In this document: one piece after another, positions 46,078 to 57,656 of the stretch
Layout of the letters: each line of letters begins with the position of its first letter
Position numbering within the stretch: position 1 is the stretch's first letter
Assembly (NCBI GenBank): GCA_022419385.1
Contig: JAJUBI010000009.1
Span: 248,001 to 312,000, forward strand
Reading direction: 5' to 3'
Length of the DNA: 64,000 bases
Source of the DNA: Paraconiothyrium sp. Pb-2020
Lineage: Eukaryota; Ascomycota; Dothideomycetes; Pleosporales; Didymosphaeriaceae
Position numbers and translations under genes: made by a program
Notes under the pieces: model-generated
What the model was told of the DNA's origin: nothing
The model's database searches: none
Seen by the model: the letters and a program-made list of their open reading frames with translations, nothing else

Positions 46078-46470
46078 TCATAGCGCGAGTTGAAAATTGC
46101 CAGTTAACGCAAACACGGTCCGGTATAAGGTGATCTCAGTTCCAGATCCTTTCCGTTCCAAAGGCCGTATCCTTTCGTGGATGCACAGCGAAGGAAGCTT
46201 CTGCGCTTTCTTCTTCGGATGCGTGTTCTTGCCCATGGTCAACTTGCTCCGACACATCTTGCGGAAACCGAACCACCGGCCAAAGGTCTCCCTCGGGGTT
46301 GAATGCTGGGTGATAAGCGTTTTCGCTGGAAGGATAGTTGGACGTGTCACACCAGATGTATGTGGAGCCTGTCCTTTGGACGACTCGATAAAGTTCTGGT
46401 GGACAATATCAAAGTCGCGTTCATTAAACCGCTTCAACAGCGCTGTAATTGTCAGGTCTGATTCAGCCAT
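46078..46470 (-). CDS. Small hypothetical open frame just upstream of paralogue B
   Basis: 130 codons from the ATG at 46468-46470 (MAESDLTITALLKRF). It is in the same frame as paralogue B, separated from the possible long start at 46074 by only TGA TCA. It is basic in its second half (MGKNTHPKKKAQK) and has no known family. It could be a chance frame, part of a 5' leader, or an upstream exon of paralogue B if the stop is spliced out. Confidence 0.25.
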   Translation of the reverse strand: MAESDLTITALLKRFNERDFDIVHQNFIESSKGQAPHTSGVTRPTILPAKTLITQHSTPRETFGRWFGFRKMCRSKLTMGKNTHPKKKAQKLPSLCIHERIRPLERKGSGTEITLYRTVFALTGNFQLAL

Positions 46471-48858
46471 GGCTTGTCTACGGCGTCTAGATTCTTGATG
46501 TCAACTTAGCGGGGATGCATGATTTTGGGTGGGATCTTTTACCTTTCGGTCGACGAACAATCAGCTTCTTAGTAGGGGAGTATTATATAATAAGGGGAGT
46601 GACTCAGGGGAAGACTGCTGAGGCTGAAAGCGTCGTGCACCTGAAGGTTGAGCGCGGATCCCCTCAGGTAGAGTGTCGGGCGAAAGCCTCCATAGGCCAT
46701 CCGACTATAGTGACAGAGTAGCAGTGCATGTTGAGTGCGCAGCGCGTGCGCCGGTGTTCTCCCACGGCTTCTTCGTCGAAGCTATATACTAACTCTTTTG
46801 TTTCCATTCGTATTCGCAAACCTGTCTGTCAAACTAGACGCTGCCAGTGTTCTCGGACAGCATAACCCCCTTTCGAGCGAGCGCGGAGCATAGGGGTTGT
46901 TCAAGCACAAGATCATGTTTGCAACCAGCCATCGACTCAGCATCTGATGGAATTCTTGTGGTTGGTAATGTGTCGCATGAAGGGGCAGTCATCGACTATC
47001 GTTGTTCATGCATCACGCTAGTCCCGCTTTGTGCAGCCAGCTACGACATCAAATCTCGGGTTCCGACTATAGCTCAAATGCGAAAAACCGGCCACCTTCG
47101 CAGTAACATAGAATGATAAATGTTTCTTTGCTTGCTTGAAAGCGCGCTTGTGATTTCACCGCAAAACTCGCAGACAATCTGCGTTTGCGATAGCGGCGCA
47201 AGCATGGTCCGACCATAGGTATGCATCAATTCACCAGTGACCAATCCTGACATGATTAGTACCGCTTTCCACAAGTTCGCTAACGTTAACTTAACCTGCC
47301 TGTTCCTACGCTTTAGACGGTACTAATCATAACACAGCAAGGATATATATGGTGCCATGTGTGCCGCATGATATAGAAAACCCATCGCTTGGAGAGTGAT
47401 CACCGACGCCCATTGAAGACGATCATTTAGGCTGGAATTATATTAGATATAAGCAGCAACTAACTCATATTAAGATGATACTAAGTGTATCCGTAGACCC
47501 TGCCTAAATGCGAGCTATTATAAACTAGCATACAGATGAAATAAGGAAAGAAAGACTAGGCTTGACTAGGACTAGTCGATTTACCTCAGGGACTAGGGGA
47601 TGAATAGAATTTAACGAAGTAGGACGAAGTAGGACGCTAGAGGGCATAGTGATCGAATCACTGATCCATGAGCGTAAGAACAAGCATCGACGTCCTTTAA
47701 AAAACGAGAAAAGCCCTGATGCTAGAATGTAGATGTATAGTCATCCAACATACCACCACTTCTACGCCAACAGCTACACGTGCCTGCGCCGAAAGCTGTC
47801 AGTAGGTCCCGTGACATTGCAAGGACTTATAGACGATTCGACTTTCTTTAAGCTGTGTCCCAGCGTAAGATGCGTTTATGACGTTGCACCACGCCGTTGG
47901 TTGGCTTACGGGCTATAAGCGTCTACTCTCAGCCCAGTGTTTGGAGCTCATGTAGAGAAATTCCAACATTACGTCTGGAAGCTAGGCTGCACTCCATCGC
48001 GCTTACCAGCCTACCTGCTATCTAGCAAACATAGCTATTCTAAGACTGCATTTGCATCGACGTGAGTCTATCCCTAAAGTAGAGATGCGTTATCTGTGGC
48101 AGGTAACGACTGTTCACGCTGCTTACTCTTCCCAAGAAGCGATAGACATACCATACCTAGAAACAGCTTTCGGAGGCAATGGAAGTAAATAACGAGCTAA
48201 GACTTCCCATCATAACTCAAGGATTTCAATATCTCTAGTTGACCTGTTCCTATTTCTCAATGCGAGAACCTTTCACGGACCTCTGAGAAAGACCCGTCTC
48301 TAATTGCTTCTCTCTGCGTAGACGTCGTCTAGTTCTACAGCTGTATCGAAGGCGTCTGTGCTCCCCGACTATGGCGATGGAGGTAGTACTGGATGCGATC
48401 TCATACGAGTGTGTACGAGCAATTTCTGATAGCTGAGTCAATGTTTACATGTTTTGCCGGGCTGAGGAGCGATCGAGTAGCATGAAACTCTACGTGGCGT
48501 GGACTACCGGCACCTTTTCTTCGACGCGATCGAAGCCGAAAGAAACATTTATCTTCGCAGTATCCAACGAAATAATTCGACGCAGGCTTCCGTGAAAGCG
48601 GTGCGTTGACGGTGTCACAATACCCCCAAGCAGGAGGTACACTTGTAAGCGCATGGTACTCAGGTTCACGAACGCAATACGTTGTTCAATTGCAAAAGTG
48701 AACTGATTTGATTTTCTCAAGGCCCAAACGCCCTGATGATGTGATGAATGCGCAGCCCGCCCGCCCGCAAAAACATAAAGTCATGAAGATGCCATTACCA
48801 TATATACAAGCGAACTCAACGATTGGGTATCAGGTACCAAGACCCAGCAAGCCGATGT
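46471..48858. other. Gene-poor, partly AT-rich stretch, possible decayed repeat
   Basis: Between about 47320 and 48250 the sequence is AT-rich and dense in TAG/CTAG words (a GACTAGG..GACTAGTCG run near 47560, and a tandem ACGAAGTAGG pair near 47615-47632). No frame over 65 codons survives. This is how a transposon relic mutated by repeat-induced point mutation would look, but I could not identify terminal repeats or a protein match. Confidence 0.4.
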
Positions 48859-51800
48859 CTACTCTTCTTCGGATTCCTCTTCCGCAGTCTGTTACATGTT
48901 AGCATCCATACAGATATATCAGATAGAAGATGGACTTACGTTGTCATGGAAGTTCGTGCCGTTTGTCGTCGCCACGATGTAGCCCTTCCGGATGACGAAG
49001 TCGCCGAAATGCTCTCCTTGCTCCCTCTCGGCGGCCCACTGCTTGATCATGGGCTTCATGATCTCTAGTATTTCGTCTTCCTTGATCGAGCTCCTGTACA
49101 GCTTGTTCAGTCGCTGTCCGTGGTAGCCTCCACCGAGGTACATGTTGTATGCGCCGTAAGCCTTGCCGACGAAGGCGACTTCAGCGAGCCATGGCCGTGC
49201 GCAGCCGTTGGGGCAACCTGTCATACGCATGACGATGGAATCCTGTCGCAGACCCGCCTCTTCGAGAGTGCCCTCGAGCTTAGAGATGAGCTCGGGAAGG
49301 TAGCGCTCGGACTCAGCCATTGCAAGACCGCAGGTAGGGAAAGCGACGCAAGCGGAACTACTGAGACGCATGCCGGAGAAGTTGGTGTTGTCAAGCTTGT
49401 ACTTCTTCATCAGTTCCTTCATGCTGTCAAGATCCTCGTCCTTTACGTTGGACAAAATCAGATGCTGGTTGCCCGTAAGTCTGAACTCGCCCTTGTGCAC
49501 CTTAGCCACTTCAACAAGACCAGTCTTCATTGGGGAGTCAGGCGTGTCTTCGATACGACCGTTCTCGATGAAGAACGTGAAGTGGTTGAGACCATTCTCA
49601 TCTTTTTGCCAGCCAAAAGTGTCAATGTTGGAATCGAAGTGGAAGGCCTTGGGGTCAGCGAAGTGCTCACCCCAAAGCTCCTCAACCTTGCTGCGGAAGA
49701 CGTCGACACCCATGTCGTCAATGGTGTACTTCAAACGGGCGTGCTTACGGTTCTTACGGTCACCGTTGTCGCGCTGGACGAGCATGATCTTCTCGCAGAC
49801 AATGTGGACCTGATCGGCAGGAGCGTAACCAAACATCCTACCGGTCTGCGGGTACGTCTTCTTGTTGTTGTGCGTAGCACCCATGCCACCACCGGCGAGA
49901 ACGTTGAACCCTTCGAGGTTGCCGTCCTTACCCTTGATGGCAATGAGACCAATATCGTGAGCATAGACATCGGTGTCGTTGTGGGGAGGAATGGCAATGG
50001 TGATCTTGAACTTTCGCGGAAGGTAGACAGGACCGTAGAGTGGCTCATGGTCCTGAACAGCTTCACCTGCAACCTTGCGCTTCTCCTTTGTCTCGTCATC
50101 CTCTAGCCAGATCTCGTGATAGGCGGTCGTCGACGGCAGGAGATGGTCGCTGATCTTCTGGGATATACCATGAACCTGCTTGTGGAAAGCATTATGTTCA
50201 GGTAGCGAAGAGCACATGACGTTACGGTTGACATCACCGCAAGCGGCAATGGTGGTCATAAGAGCCTTGTTGATGGCTTGCATGGCAGGTTTGAGCTTAG
50301 TTTTAACGACACCGTGGAACTGGAATGTCTGGCGCGTGGTAAGCTTCATCGTCTCGTTTCCGAGCTTGGTGCTGATCTCGTCCATCTGGAGCCACTGCTT
50401 CGGTGTAGCAACACCACCAGCAAGACGGCATCGGATCATGAAAGAGTAGGCTGGCTCAAGGCCTTGTGCCTTGCGCTCATCGCGGAGGTCGCGGTCGTCC
50501 TGCATATATGTACCGTGGAACTTGGTGAGCTGCTGGTCGGCGGCAGAGATGGCGGCAGTGGAAGTATCTTGCAGACCCTCCTCGATAGTACCACGGAGGT
50601 AGTTGGACGCAGCCTTGATGTCCTCGTTGGTGACTGGCGGGGGCTCATCAGGGAGACCTTCGACGTTGTCGACACCGAGTGCTTGCCAGAGCTTGGGCTC
50701 CCACTCGCCGTAACCGGTCTGGTAAGCGTCAGGATCCTGATCGTCTCCAAGACCGCACTCTGTGAGCGGCTTGCCTCCCAGCGTGACCAAACGAGCGTGA
50801 AGGTCCTTTCCGGGCTTGTTGTAGTAGATCTTATCCTCCTTGCGCGGCCAGTAGTGGCTGTCACCCAATGAGAAGACGGCGAAGTTGACAGTAGCCAGAT
50901 CGAGGTCGGTAGAGTCCTTCACAGTCTCCCAGAATGTGCGTCCATTCTGAGGAAACTCACCCTGGCCTGCAGTACTGGTGATGAGGGCAACGTTCTGTTC
51001 GCCAGAAAGGTCCTCAAGAGGGTATTCGTCCATGGCCATGCAGATGGTCTTGAGGCCTCGAGCCTTTCCACGCCTTGCGAGGCGCTTGGCAAGGTTCTCC
51101 GCGTTACCGTTATCGGAGGCGAACAAAACGGTCAATGGATCGCCCTGAAGACCTTCGAGAAGCTTGCTGTACGCATCCTTGGCCTTGCGCTTCTGTAGCT
51201 GCCGCACCTCAGTGCCGTATGAGCCAGAGAGGTTAGCAGAGAATTCGGGATGTCTCTTCATGACCTGCGACAGGTAGTTGTCGCGTGCCAAGAATTCCTC
51301 CAGCTCCTTCTTGATACGCTCCGAGTCGAGCTGGAAGTTGGGCTCGCCCTTCTCGTCGCCTCGCGGATCCCATCTGTAAAGCGGCCAGTAGCCTGCGTCA
51401 ACCGCCTTCTTCGTCTCTTGCAGAACAGTCAGAGGCGAATCCGTCTCCTTCTCATAGGGCAAATAGGCGAGAACAACTGAGGGACCGTCGAACTTATCGG
51501 CTTCAATCATGGCCTCGAGGACCTGAGTGTAAGAGCTGTACGCCGCTACGGACGCAACGTAGGCGTTACCGAAGTTCATGGCATAAAGACCAATATCCTT
51601 CTTCCTCCTATTGGCGTCGGCCGCAGTGCGCTCCGAGTATGGTGTAGAGTCGATGATGAGCATATTGACGTTTTCACCAGAGGCCAGGACATGGTGGACG
51701 CCCGAGTTCCCGAGTACCTATGCCCATGCATCCGAACCTACCAACCAAGGTGACTCCCGATAGAAGAGCTTCTTGTTGGACAGAAGCTGGCTAGCTGCAG

Positions 51801-53653
51801 ACGAGCCATCGTTGCTAAGGCGGGCAATGACCTCCTGTGCAAGTGCGTTGGCCTTGGTGCTGTCCTCAGCATCCAGAGCCCACTTAGCCAACCATTCCAG
51901 TGGTGATTTGGTGACGAAGGCATTGCTTTTCGATGCTTCGCGGACCTCATCAATGAATCGTTGACGGTGCTCCTTGCGCGCGATGAGAGATCCGAAACCA
52001 TACTCAGGACTAGACGAGATCTCGTTGGAGACACCAGCGTGCTGCGAGCCGAGCTGGTTCGCAATGAGCAGCTTCTCGCCAAAGACTTGGTCCAGAATCT
52101 TCATGTAGGCGTTCTCCAGGCTAGGTTGCTCAGCTTTGGTCTTCTTCTCGGTTGGGCCATCGAGGTTACCAATTTGGAGGTTCTGCACGGGCTTCTCGCT
52201 CATGAGGTTCTGGAAGATGCCGCGCATCGCCTGCTGCACAGTGTCCTTGTTGATATATCCAAGCTGGTAGCCAACGACAAGAGGCGAGCTCTGGCTAGAC
52301 TTCACGGACATCAAAACGTCCAATAGAAGAGGGCCCCATCGGGTGGTCTGGCGGCGGACCTGCTCAAGAACTGCTATCCGCTTGATTGACTGCGGCAACA
52401 AAGGTGCAAGAGAAGCACCGAGCCATGGGCGGTACATCCGGAAGGAAATAATACCAGTGTTGGCATAGTCGACAGACGCATCGACTGTGTCGATCTCGGT
52501 AGCAAAGACTGCGACATCCGCGCCGAAGAGGAAGATGGCTGCCTCTGCATTGGAGGGTCCAGTGTAGGAAAAGGCATCGTAGGAACGACCAGTTGCATCC
52601 TTGATATCGGCCCAGATTTGGGCTGCAAATCGGTAGATGTCCTCTGAAGAGACAGGCTTGGAAGCCAAAGACTCAACTGTCGTAGCTGACGACGCAGAGA
52701 CGCCGCTCGCTGCACTCGACTCCCGCCGTGAAGAGTCTGATGACGAATCCGCCCGTGTGCTGTTCCTCTCTGATACTGGCAGCGATTGGCCGTTTTGCGC
52801 TGAAGTCGCGGGAGCCAAAGATGCGCTGGGACCCTGGCTGCGCGCGAAGGAAACAGTTGCACTCCTACCGTCATCTGCGTAGAGTCCAGTTTCTTCGGAC
52901 TTGGTGTTCTGGTAGTCTGCTGCGCGGTTTACATCGAGGATGCGTCGCACGACCTCCTGGTTCTCCTCTTGAATCTCCTTATTGGCGAAAGCAGTGGATC
53001 CTGAGGCAAAGAAGTGGATGACGCCCTTGCCCGACTTGGTGGCGAGAGCATGGGCAGTCAATGCAATGTCTTGCGTCTGCTGTAGCGTCTCTGAGTGCAG
53101 GAATGTGAAGCCACACTGGCGGATGGAGGTGATGTCTGAGTAGTCGGGGTACGATGAAGGCTGTACCGACACGTGGATTACGACGGGGTACTGTGCGAGC
53201 TTGTAGAGGTGGGGGATCGACTTGATCAGGATGGAGGAGGAGGTGGCGACCGAGGTGAGCTTTCCTGAGCGGAGGGGCGTGAAGCATGAGAGGAGCGGGT
53301 CGGCATTCTCCTGCACAGCAACAATCTGTCATATCGAGTCAGAGGGCAATTCTTCCGTGCTGGCTGATATACGTACCTCCGGCTGCTGCTTCGCGACAAT
53401 GCTCTGCGCCTTGTCCGCCTGGAGCTTCCTCAGATGCTCTGAGAACTCAGACGCGGTGGCGAGCGTGGGCTGGACCGAGACGACCACATCGCTCGCAAGG
53501 TGGGCGATGCGTGCCACTGCAGGACAAACAATCAGCAATTGACCCGATATTCGGAGGGTGTATGTTTTGGCGATGCACGAGTCCGGGGGAACGTGCGGGG
53601 CGTCATTGGGCGGGGGACGTACCAGCCTCTCCAGCAGTCTTGATGGCACCCAT
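48859..53653 (-). CDS. MET5: Sulfite reductase beta subunit (hemoprotein), interrupted by an in-frame TAG
   Basis: Exons: 53653-53623, 53516-53377, 53325-48940 and 48888-48859 (introns of 106, 51 and 51 nt), 1528 codons before the stop, the normal size. Order of domains: a pyruvate:ferredoxin-oxidoreductase-like N-terminal half; a flavodoxin-like domain near 790 (VLFASDNGNAENLAKRLA); then the siroheme and 4Fe-4S half. That half carries the cluster cysteines in CVAFPTCGLAMAE (about 1384) and MTGCPNGCARPW (about 1429). With the flavoprotein Met10 it reduces sulfite to sulfide for cysteine and methionine. Codon 593 (51718-51720) is TAG between SPWLVGSDAWA and VLGNSGVHHVLASG, where the family has Tyr. 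No intron can remove it without losing conserved residues. As sequenced the gene should give a truncated protein, unless the base is an error or is read through. Confidence 0.9.
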
Positions 53654-54197
53654 AGCGTCGAAGAGTAGCTATGAGAGAGGATGAGGGACAGCGAATGCTG
53701 GGAGAGGTTTAGAAATAAGCGCAGTCGGCATCCAGCGCTTGGGCAGCGGCAACTATGTCGTCTACTTTTTTTCTTTGGGCGGCCGAAATGGGCTTGGGGG
53801 CTCGTCGAGCACGCAATTGCTCCACGTCCGAAAAGACGCCGGGGCTGGAGCGTCCACTCGTTGCGCAGCCTTTTGTCAGGCACATGACCGCGAGCAGAGA
53901 CCCCACTCTGGCTACTCACAGCGAGTGTCATGCCATGCCGACCGCAGGCACTCGACTGCCGACGGTGTTGCTCGTTGCGCGCACTGAGTCGTGCATTACC
54001 TGAGCTGCGTTGCGCCCCGCGAGTGTAGCCAGTGCCCCGCTGCCCTGCCTCTCGCAGCTTCGCCGAGGCTCCGACTCCCGCAATGCGGCTCACTACCGGG
54101 ACCCGTGTACTTCCTCATGCTCATGCTCACCACTACGCCACGTCTCCCAATCAGCCCGTAGTATCTCCTCTCATGTCGAGTGTGCTGCTACCGCGCA
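53654..54197. other. Divergent promoter region of MET5 and FAD synthase
   Basis: Small frames on both strands look like chance. A 19-codon upstream frame, ATG at 54173 to a TGA at 54232, overlaps the FAD synthase start out of frame. Confidence 0.45.
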
Positions 54198-55137
54198 ATG
54201 ACCGCTGGAGACTCCTCAGCCCGCGACGTTGAAGTGCCCACCTCGCCCCTCGTCCATGATACCCCGCTATCCTTCCCGGACCTGTGCGCCCGCATCCATG
54301 GCCGCGTCGATGCCTTCCTCCGCGAACAGCCTGCGTCGGAGCGCCTGAAGAGCCTGCAGCAGCAGACGCGCATCTCGCTGCATGTCATAGAAGAGGCGCT
54401 GGACAAGTACAGGGGGGTGTGCCGCACAAATTACTCCTAGGAGCATGGCCGCAGGCTGCTCGGGACTCATTGTAGCAGAAGATAGCTAACAACACCACCA
54501 CCACAGACTACCTGAGCTATCTCTCGCCTACAATGGCGGCAAGGACTGTCTCGTCCTCCTAATCCTCTACCTCTGCGCCCTCCACCGCAAAGGCCTCACC
54601 CCCACCGACCCCAACTCAGACCCCTCCACCGCCATCAAAGGCGTCTACATCCAAGCACCACACCCATTCAAAGAAGTCGAGGATTTCGTCGAAGTCTCCG
54701 TAAAAACGTACTCCTTGCAACTCCTCGAATACGCAAAACCGATGAAGGCCGCCTTCGCAGACTACCTCCACGACACGCCCTCTGTAAAAGCCATATTCGT
54801 CGGCACGCGCCGGACAGATCCCCACGGCGAGCACTTGAAGCATTTCGACCCGACGGATTCAGGCTGGCCGGCGTTTATGCGCATACACCCCGTGATAGAT
54901 TGGCACTACGTAGACATTTGGACGTTTATTCGTCATCTGAATATCCCGTACTGCAAGCTCTACGATCGCGGCTATACATCGCTCGGCGGCACTGATGACA
55001 CGCATCCCAACCCTGCGCTCGCGGCTGCAAAGCAGGCTGCTAATGGCGACGCAGCGAGTGCGCCGAATGGAGCGTCGTTCAGGCCTGCATATGAGCTTGT
55101 AGACGATTATGAAGAACGGTTGGGACGAGATAGATAG
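54198..55137 (+). CDS. FAD1: FAD synthase (FMN adenylyltransferase, PAPS reductase-like fold)
   Basis: Two exons, 54198-54418 and 54507-55137, give 283 residues, close to yeast Fad1. The conserved blocks are LSLAYNGGKDCLVLL (nucleotide-binding loop), AIFVGTRRTDPHGEHL, RIHPVIDWHYVDIWTFIR and YCKLYDRGYTSLGG. It joins FMN and ATP to make FAD in the cytosol. The intron donor lies in a G-run; only GTGCCG at 54419 puts the ACCACAG acceptor in phase, giving DKYRGVLPELSLAYN. The in-frame codons before 54198 include only a GTG, so the ATG at 54198 is the start. It is divergent from MET5. Confidence 0.92.
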
Positions 55138-55211
55138 ATAGCATATTGTACACACATACCATTTTCGCATTAGACTTCGTAGTTGGCATTTGATTCGTGG
55201 GCTGGACACCT

Positions 55212-57656
55212 TTATATCTCCACAACCGCAACCTCGTCCTTAGCAGCCTCTGCCGCCTCCGTCTTCGGTCCCTTCCCCTTCCTCCAGACCCTCACATCCC
55301 TCGGATCGAACCCTCCATTCCCCCACAGCGCCCACTCGGGCGTCTCCTGCCCTACGTAATCCTCCGGCCGCCACCCCACCACCTTCCCCGACTCGTCCGT
55401 CCTTGTGCCTTCTACAAGCCCCTCATTCAGCTCGTAGAACCGCTCAAAGTCGATGCGCGTAGCCCACTTCCCCTCCTTCTTAAACCTCGTCGAATCCGCA
55501 AGAAGCACGCAGCACGAGTGCGCATGCTCAGCCGCAATACCATACGTCAGACCCCTCGAGGCAAGTTCCTCCGCAAGCGCCGACACAAACGCCGCAACCT
55601 CTTCGTAGAAGGGTACATTCTGCATCGTCAGGCCTGCAGAGCCGGCAGCCGAGGTCCCGCAGTACGTGACGCCCTTTACCTCTACGAATCCAGGGAGCGC
55701 GCGCTCGACGAGGTCGGCATACCCGCGGACTTCCTCGGCCATGTTGAAGCCCTTGACGAGCGTCAGGCGGAAGACGGTGCGCTGCTCGAAGCGGCGCTGC
55801 TTGAGGATGTCGAGGCACGCGCAGAAGCGCTCCCAGAAATCTCTGTGGAGCGGGCGGTCGATCTTCCGCAGGGAGTCTTTGTTGGAAGCGTCGATGGAGA
55901 CGTAGAGCTGCGTTACCGGTATGAGGGAGGCGAGTTGGGCCGGGGGCCGGGTGCTGCGCGTTGCAGACGAGGAAGGTCGATATGCGGTTCTGGTGCATGA
56001 TGGAGAGGAGCTCGTTGATATAAGGGTAGAAGATTGGTTCGCCGACAAGCGACAGCGCGCAGTGTCGGATGCGCATTGCTTCTGCGAAGCGCTCGGCGCG
56101 CACGCCGGGGACGCCTTTCATCATTTTGATTTTCTTGTAGTGCGCGGTGGTTATGCCGTCGTAAATGAGCTCTGGGGCATCGGTGATCCAGCGCCAGGTT
56201 GTACCGACGGGATTGGTGCCGTGGCGCCAGCAGAAGACGCATTTGTTGGAGCAGGAGAGTGACGGCGTGGCTTCCATGCAGAGGTGAGATTGGATGCCGT
56301 AAAAAGAGTATTTGTAGCATGAGCCGCGGCCTCGGAGGGCAGACTTGGTCCAGCGGCAGATTTTGACGCCAGAGTGGGAGCCGATGATGCTGTAGCCTTG
56401 CTTTGTGAGGGCAGCGTGGGTGGGAGAGGTCACGGGAACCATTTCTTTGGGAGCAGAGACGGGCTTCGAGACTTTCGATTTGTAGGTAGTGAAGTCGACG
56501 GGTATGGGGTTGGAAGAGTCAGAATTGACCATGGCACCTAAATCTTCAACATCGTCTACTCGTGCCGTTGGGCGGGGTTTCGGGGAGCTGCCCTCGCTGT
56601 CGCTGTCTTCAAGAACATCTTCGTCCTCCTCGTCGCTTTCAGCTGGATCGCCGCTGCCGGGGACACCCTCGCCTAGACCTCTGCCTTCTGCGAGCTCCAC
56701 CAGCGCTTCTTGTACACCAATGCGCCACTCTTCTAATCTCGCATCCACATCACCCTTGACGTCTCCTATACCTAGTGGAAACGCTCTTTTCCTCGCTGTC
56801 AACCTCGCCATCCACTTGTCTACCTCTCTTGCCTGGCTACAGAACCCTTCCTCTTCCGTAGGCCAGCCTTCCTTGTCTCCAAACCCAAACACTGAATATC
56901 CTAACAATCCGCTGAGCGGTGCAGTGTCGATCCTGAAATCGTTATGCGTTTCTTGAAGATTTTCTATGAAGTTATCCAAGAGGGTATCAATGTTGTAAGT
57001 AGGGAGCAGCAAGATGTAGAAGTATTTTACGTTCAAGTCAGATTTCGGCGGGCTGAGAAAGTAGTCGTCGTGCTCGATGTCGGAGAGGTCGTGGACCTGA
57101 GGTTCGAGATACGAGGCAGATTGGTCGCATCCGGCAGTCCATTCGGTGAAGACCTTAGTGAGCTGGGTAGCGTAGCGCTCGGTGGTGCCAGAGAGCGATT
57201 GGAAAAAGACTAGCGGTTGGATCTTGTCTACCTTGTGATCGAAATTGGAGGTAGGCGGTGCGCGCTTCTTCGGCACTTTCTTGCCCTTGACAGTCTTTGG
57301 TCCCTTTTTAATCTTCAGGACTGGTGCAGCCACAACATTGTCTTCCGCATGGTTATCCACATTCAGTGCCGGCGTTATGGTGGTCGTGTTTTCTGGTAGC
57401 CATTCGGGCCTCAGCTCGATCTCCTTTTTCTCGATCGGTGACGAAGGTGCAGGTGATATCGAAACTTTTTGACGGCGGCTTCGGAAGTATATCGTGAGGT
57501 GAACGATGACAGCGAGCGAGACGGCCGACAGCAACAGCGGCACGCGATGTTCGTGCCAGATGAGCAAGAGCTCTGTAATTGCGTCAGCGCGTGTTGGCTA
57601 ATATAATGAAGAACTTTCATACCATCTGGCAACACCAAGAAGCGATCAAGAGACAT
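55212..57656 (-). CDS. TYW1: tRNA wybutosine synthase TYW1 (radical SAM), frameshifted
   Basis: Exon 1 57656-57623 (MSLDRFLVLPD) joins exon 2 at 57572 over a 50-nt intron. A membrane helix (VPLLLSAVSLAVIVHLTIYF) is followed by a flavodoxin domain (FFQSLSGTTERYATQLTKVF), an acidic linker and a radical-SAM domain with the CxxxCxxC cluster CSNKCVFCWRH near residue 455. The frame breaks near codon 552: ISTFLVCNAQHPA stops matching and the expected QLASLIPVTQLYVSIDASN continues in another frame to 55212. The cause is a 7-bp tandem duplication at 55938-55951; with one copy the frame would code 795 residues. TYW1 builds the tricyclic base of wybutosine in tRNA-Phe at the ER. As sequenced the product would be truncated within the radical-SAM barrel. 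Confidence 0.9.
55938..55951. repeat. 7-bp tandem duplication (GGCCGGG twice) that shifts the TYW1 frame
   Basis: Plus-strand GGCCGGG occurs twice back to back between GAGTTG and TGCTGC. One copy would keep the conserved NAQHPAQLASL reading; two copies add one base modulo three. The GC-rich short tandem is typical of polymerase slippage or of a sequencing/assembly error. Confidence 0.85.

Noticed and set aside
49120..50106. 328-codon plus-strand frame
   Set aside because: Antisense of the sulfite reductase gene.
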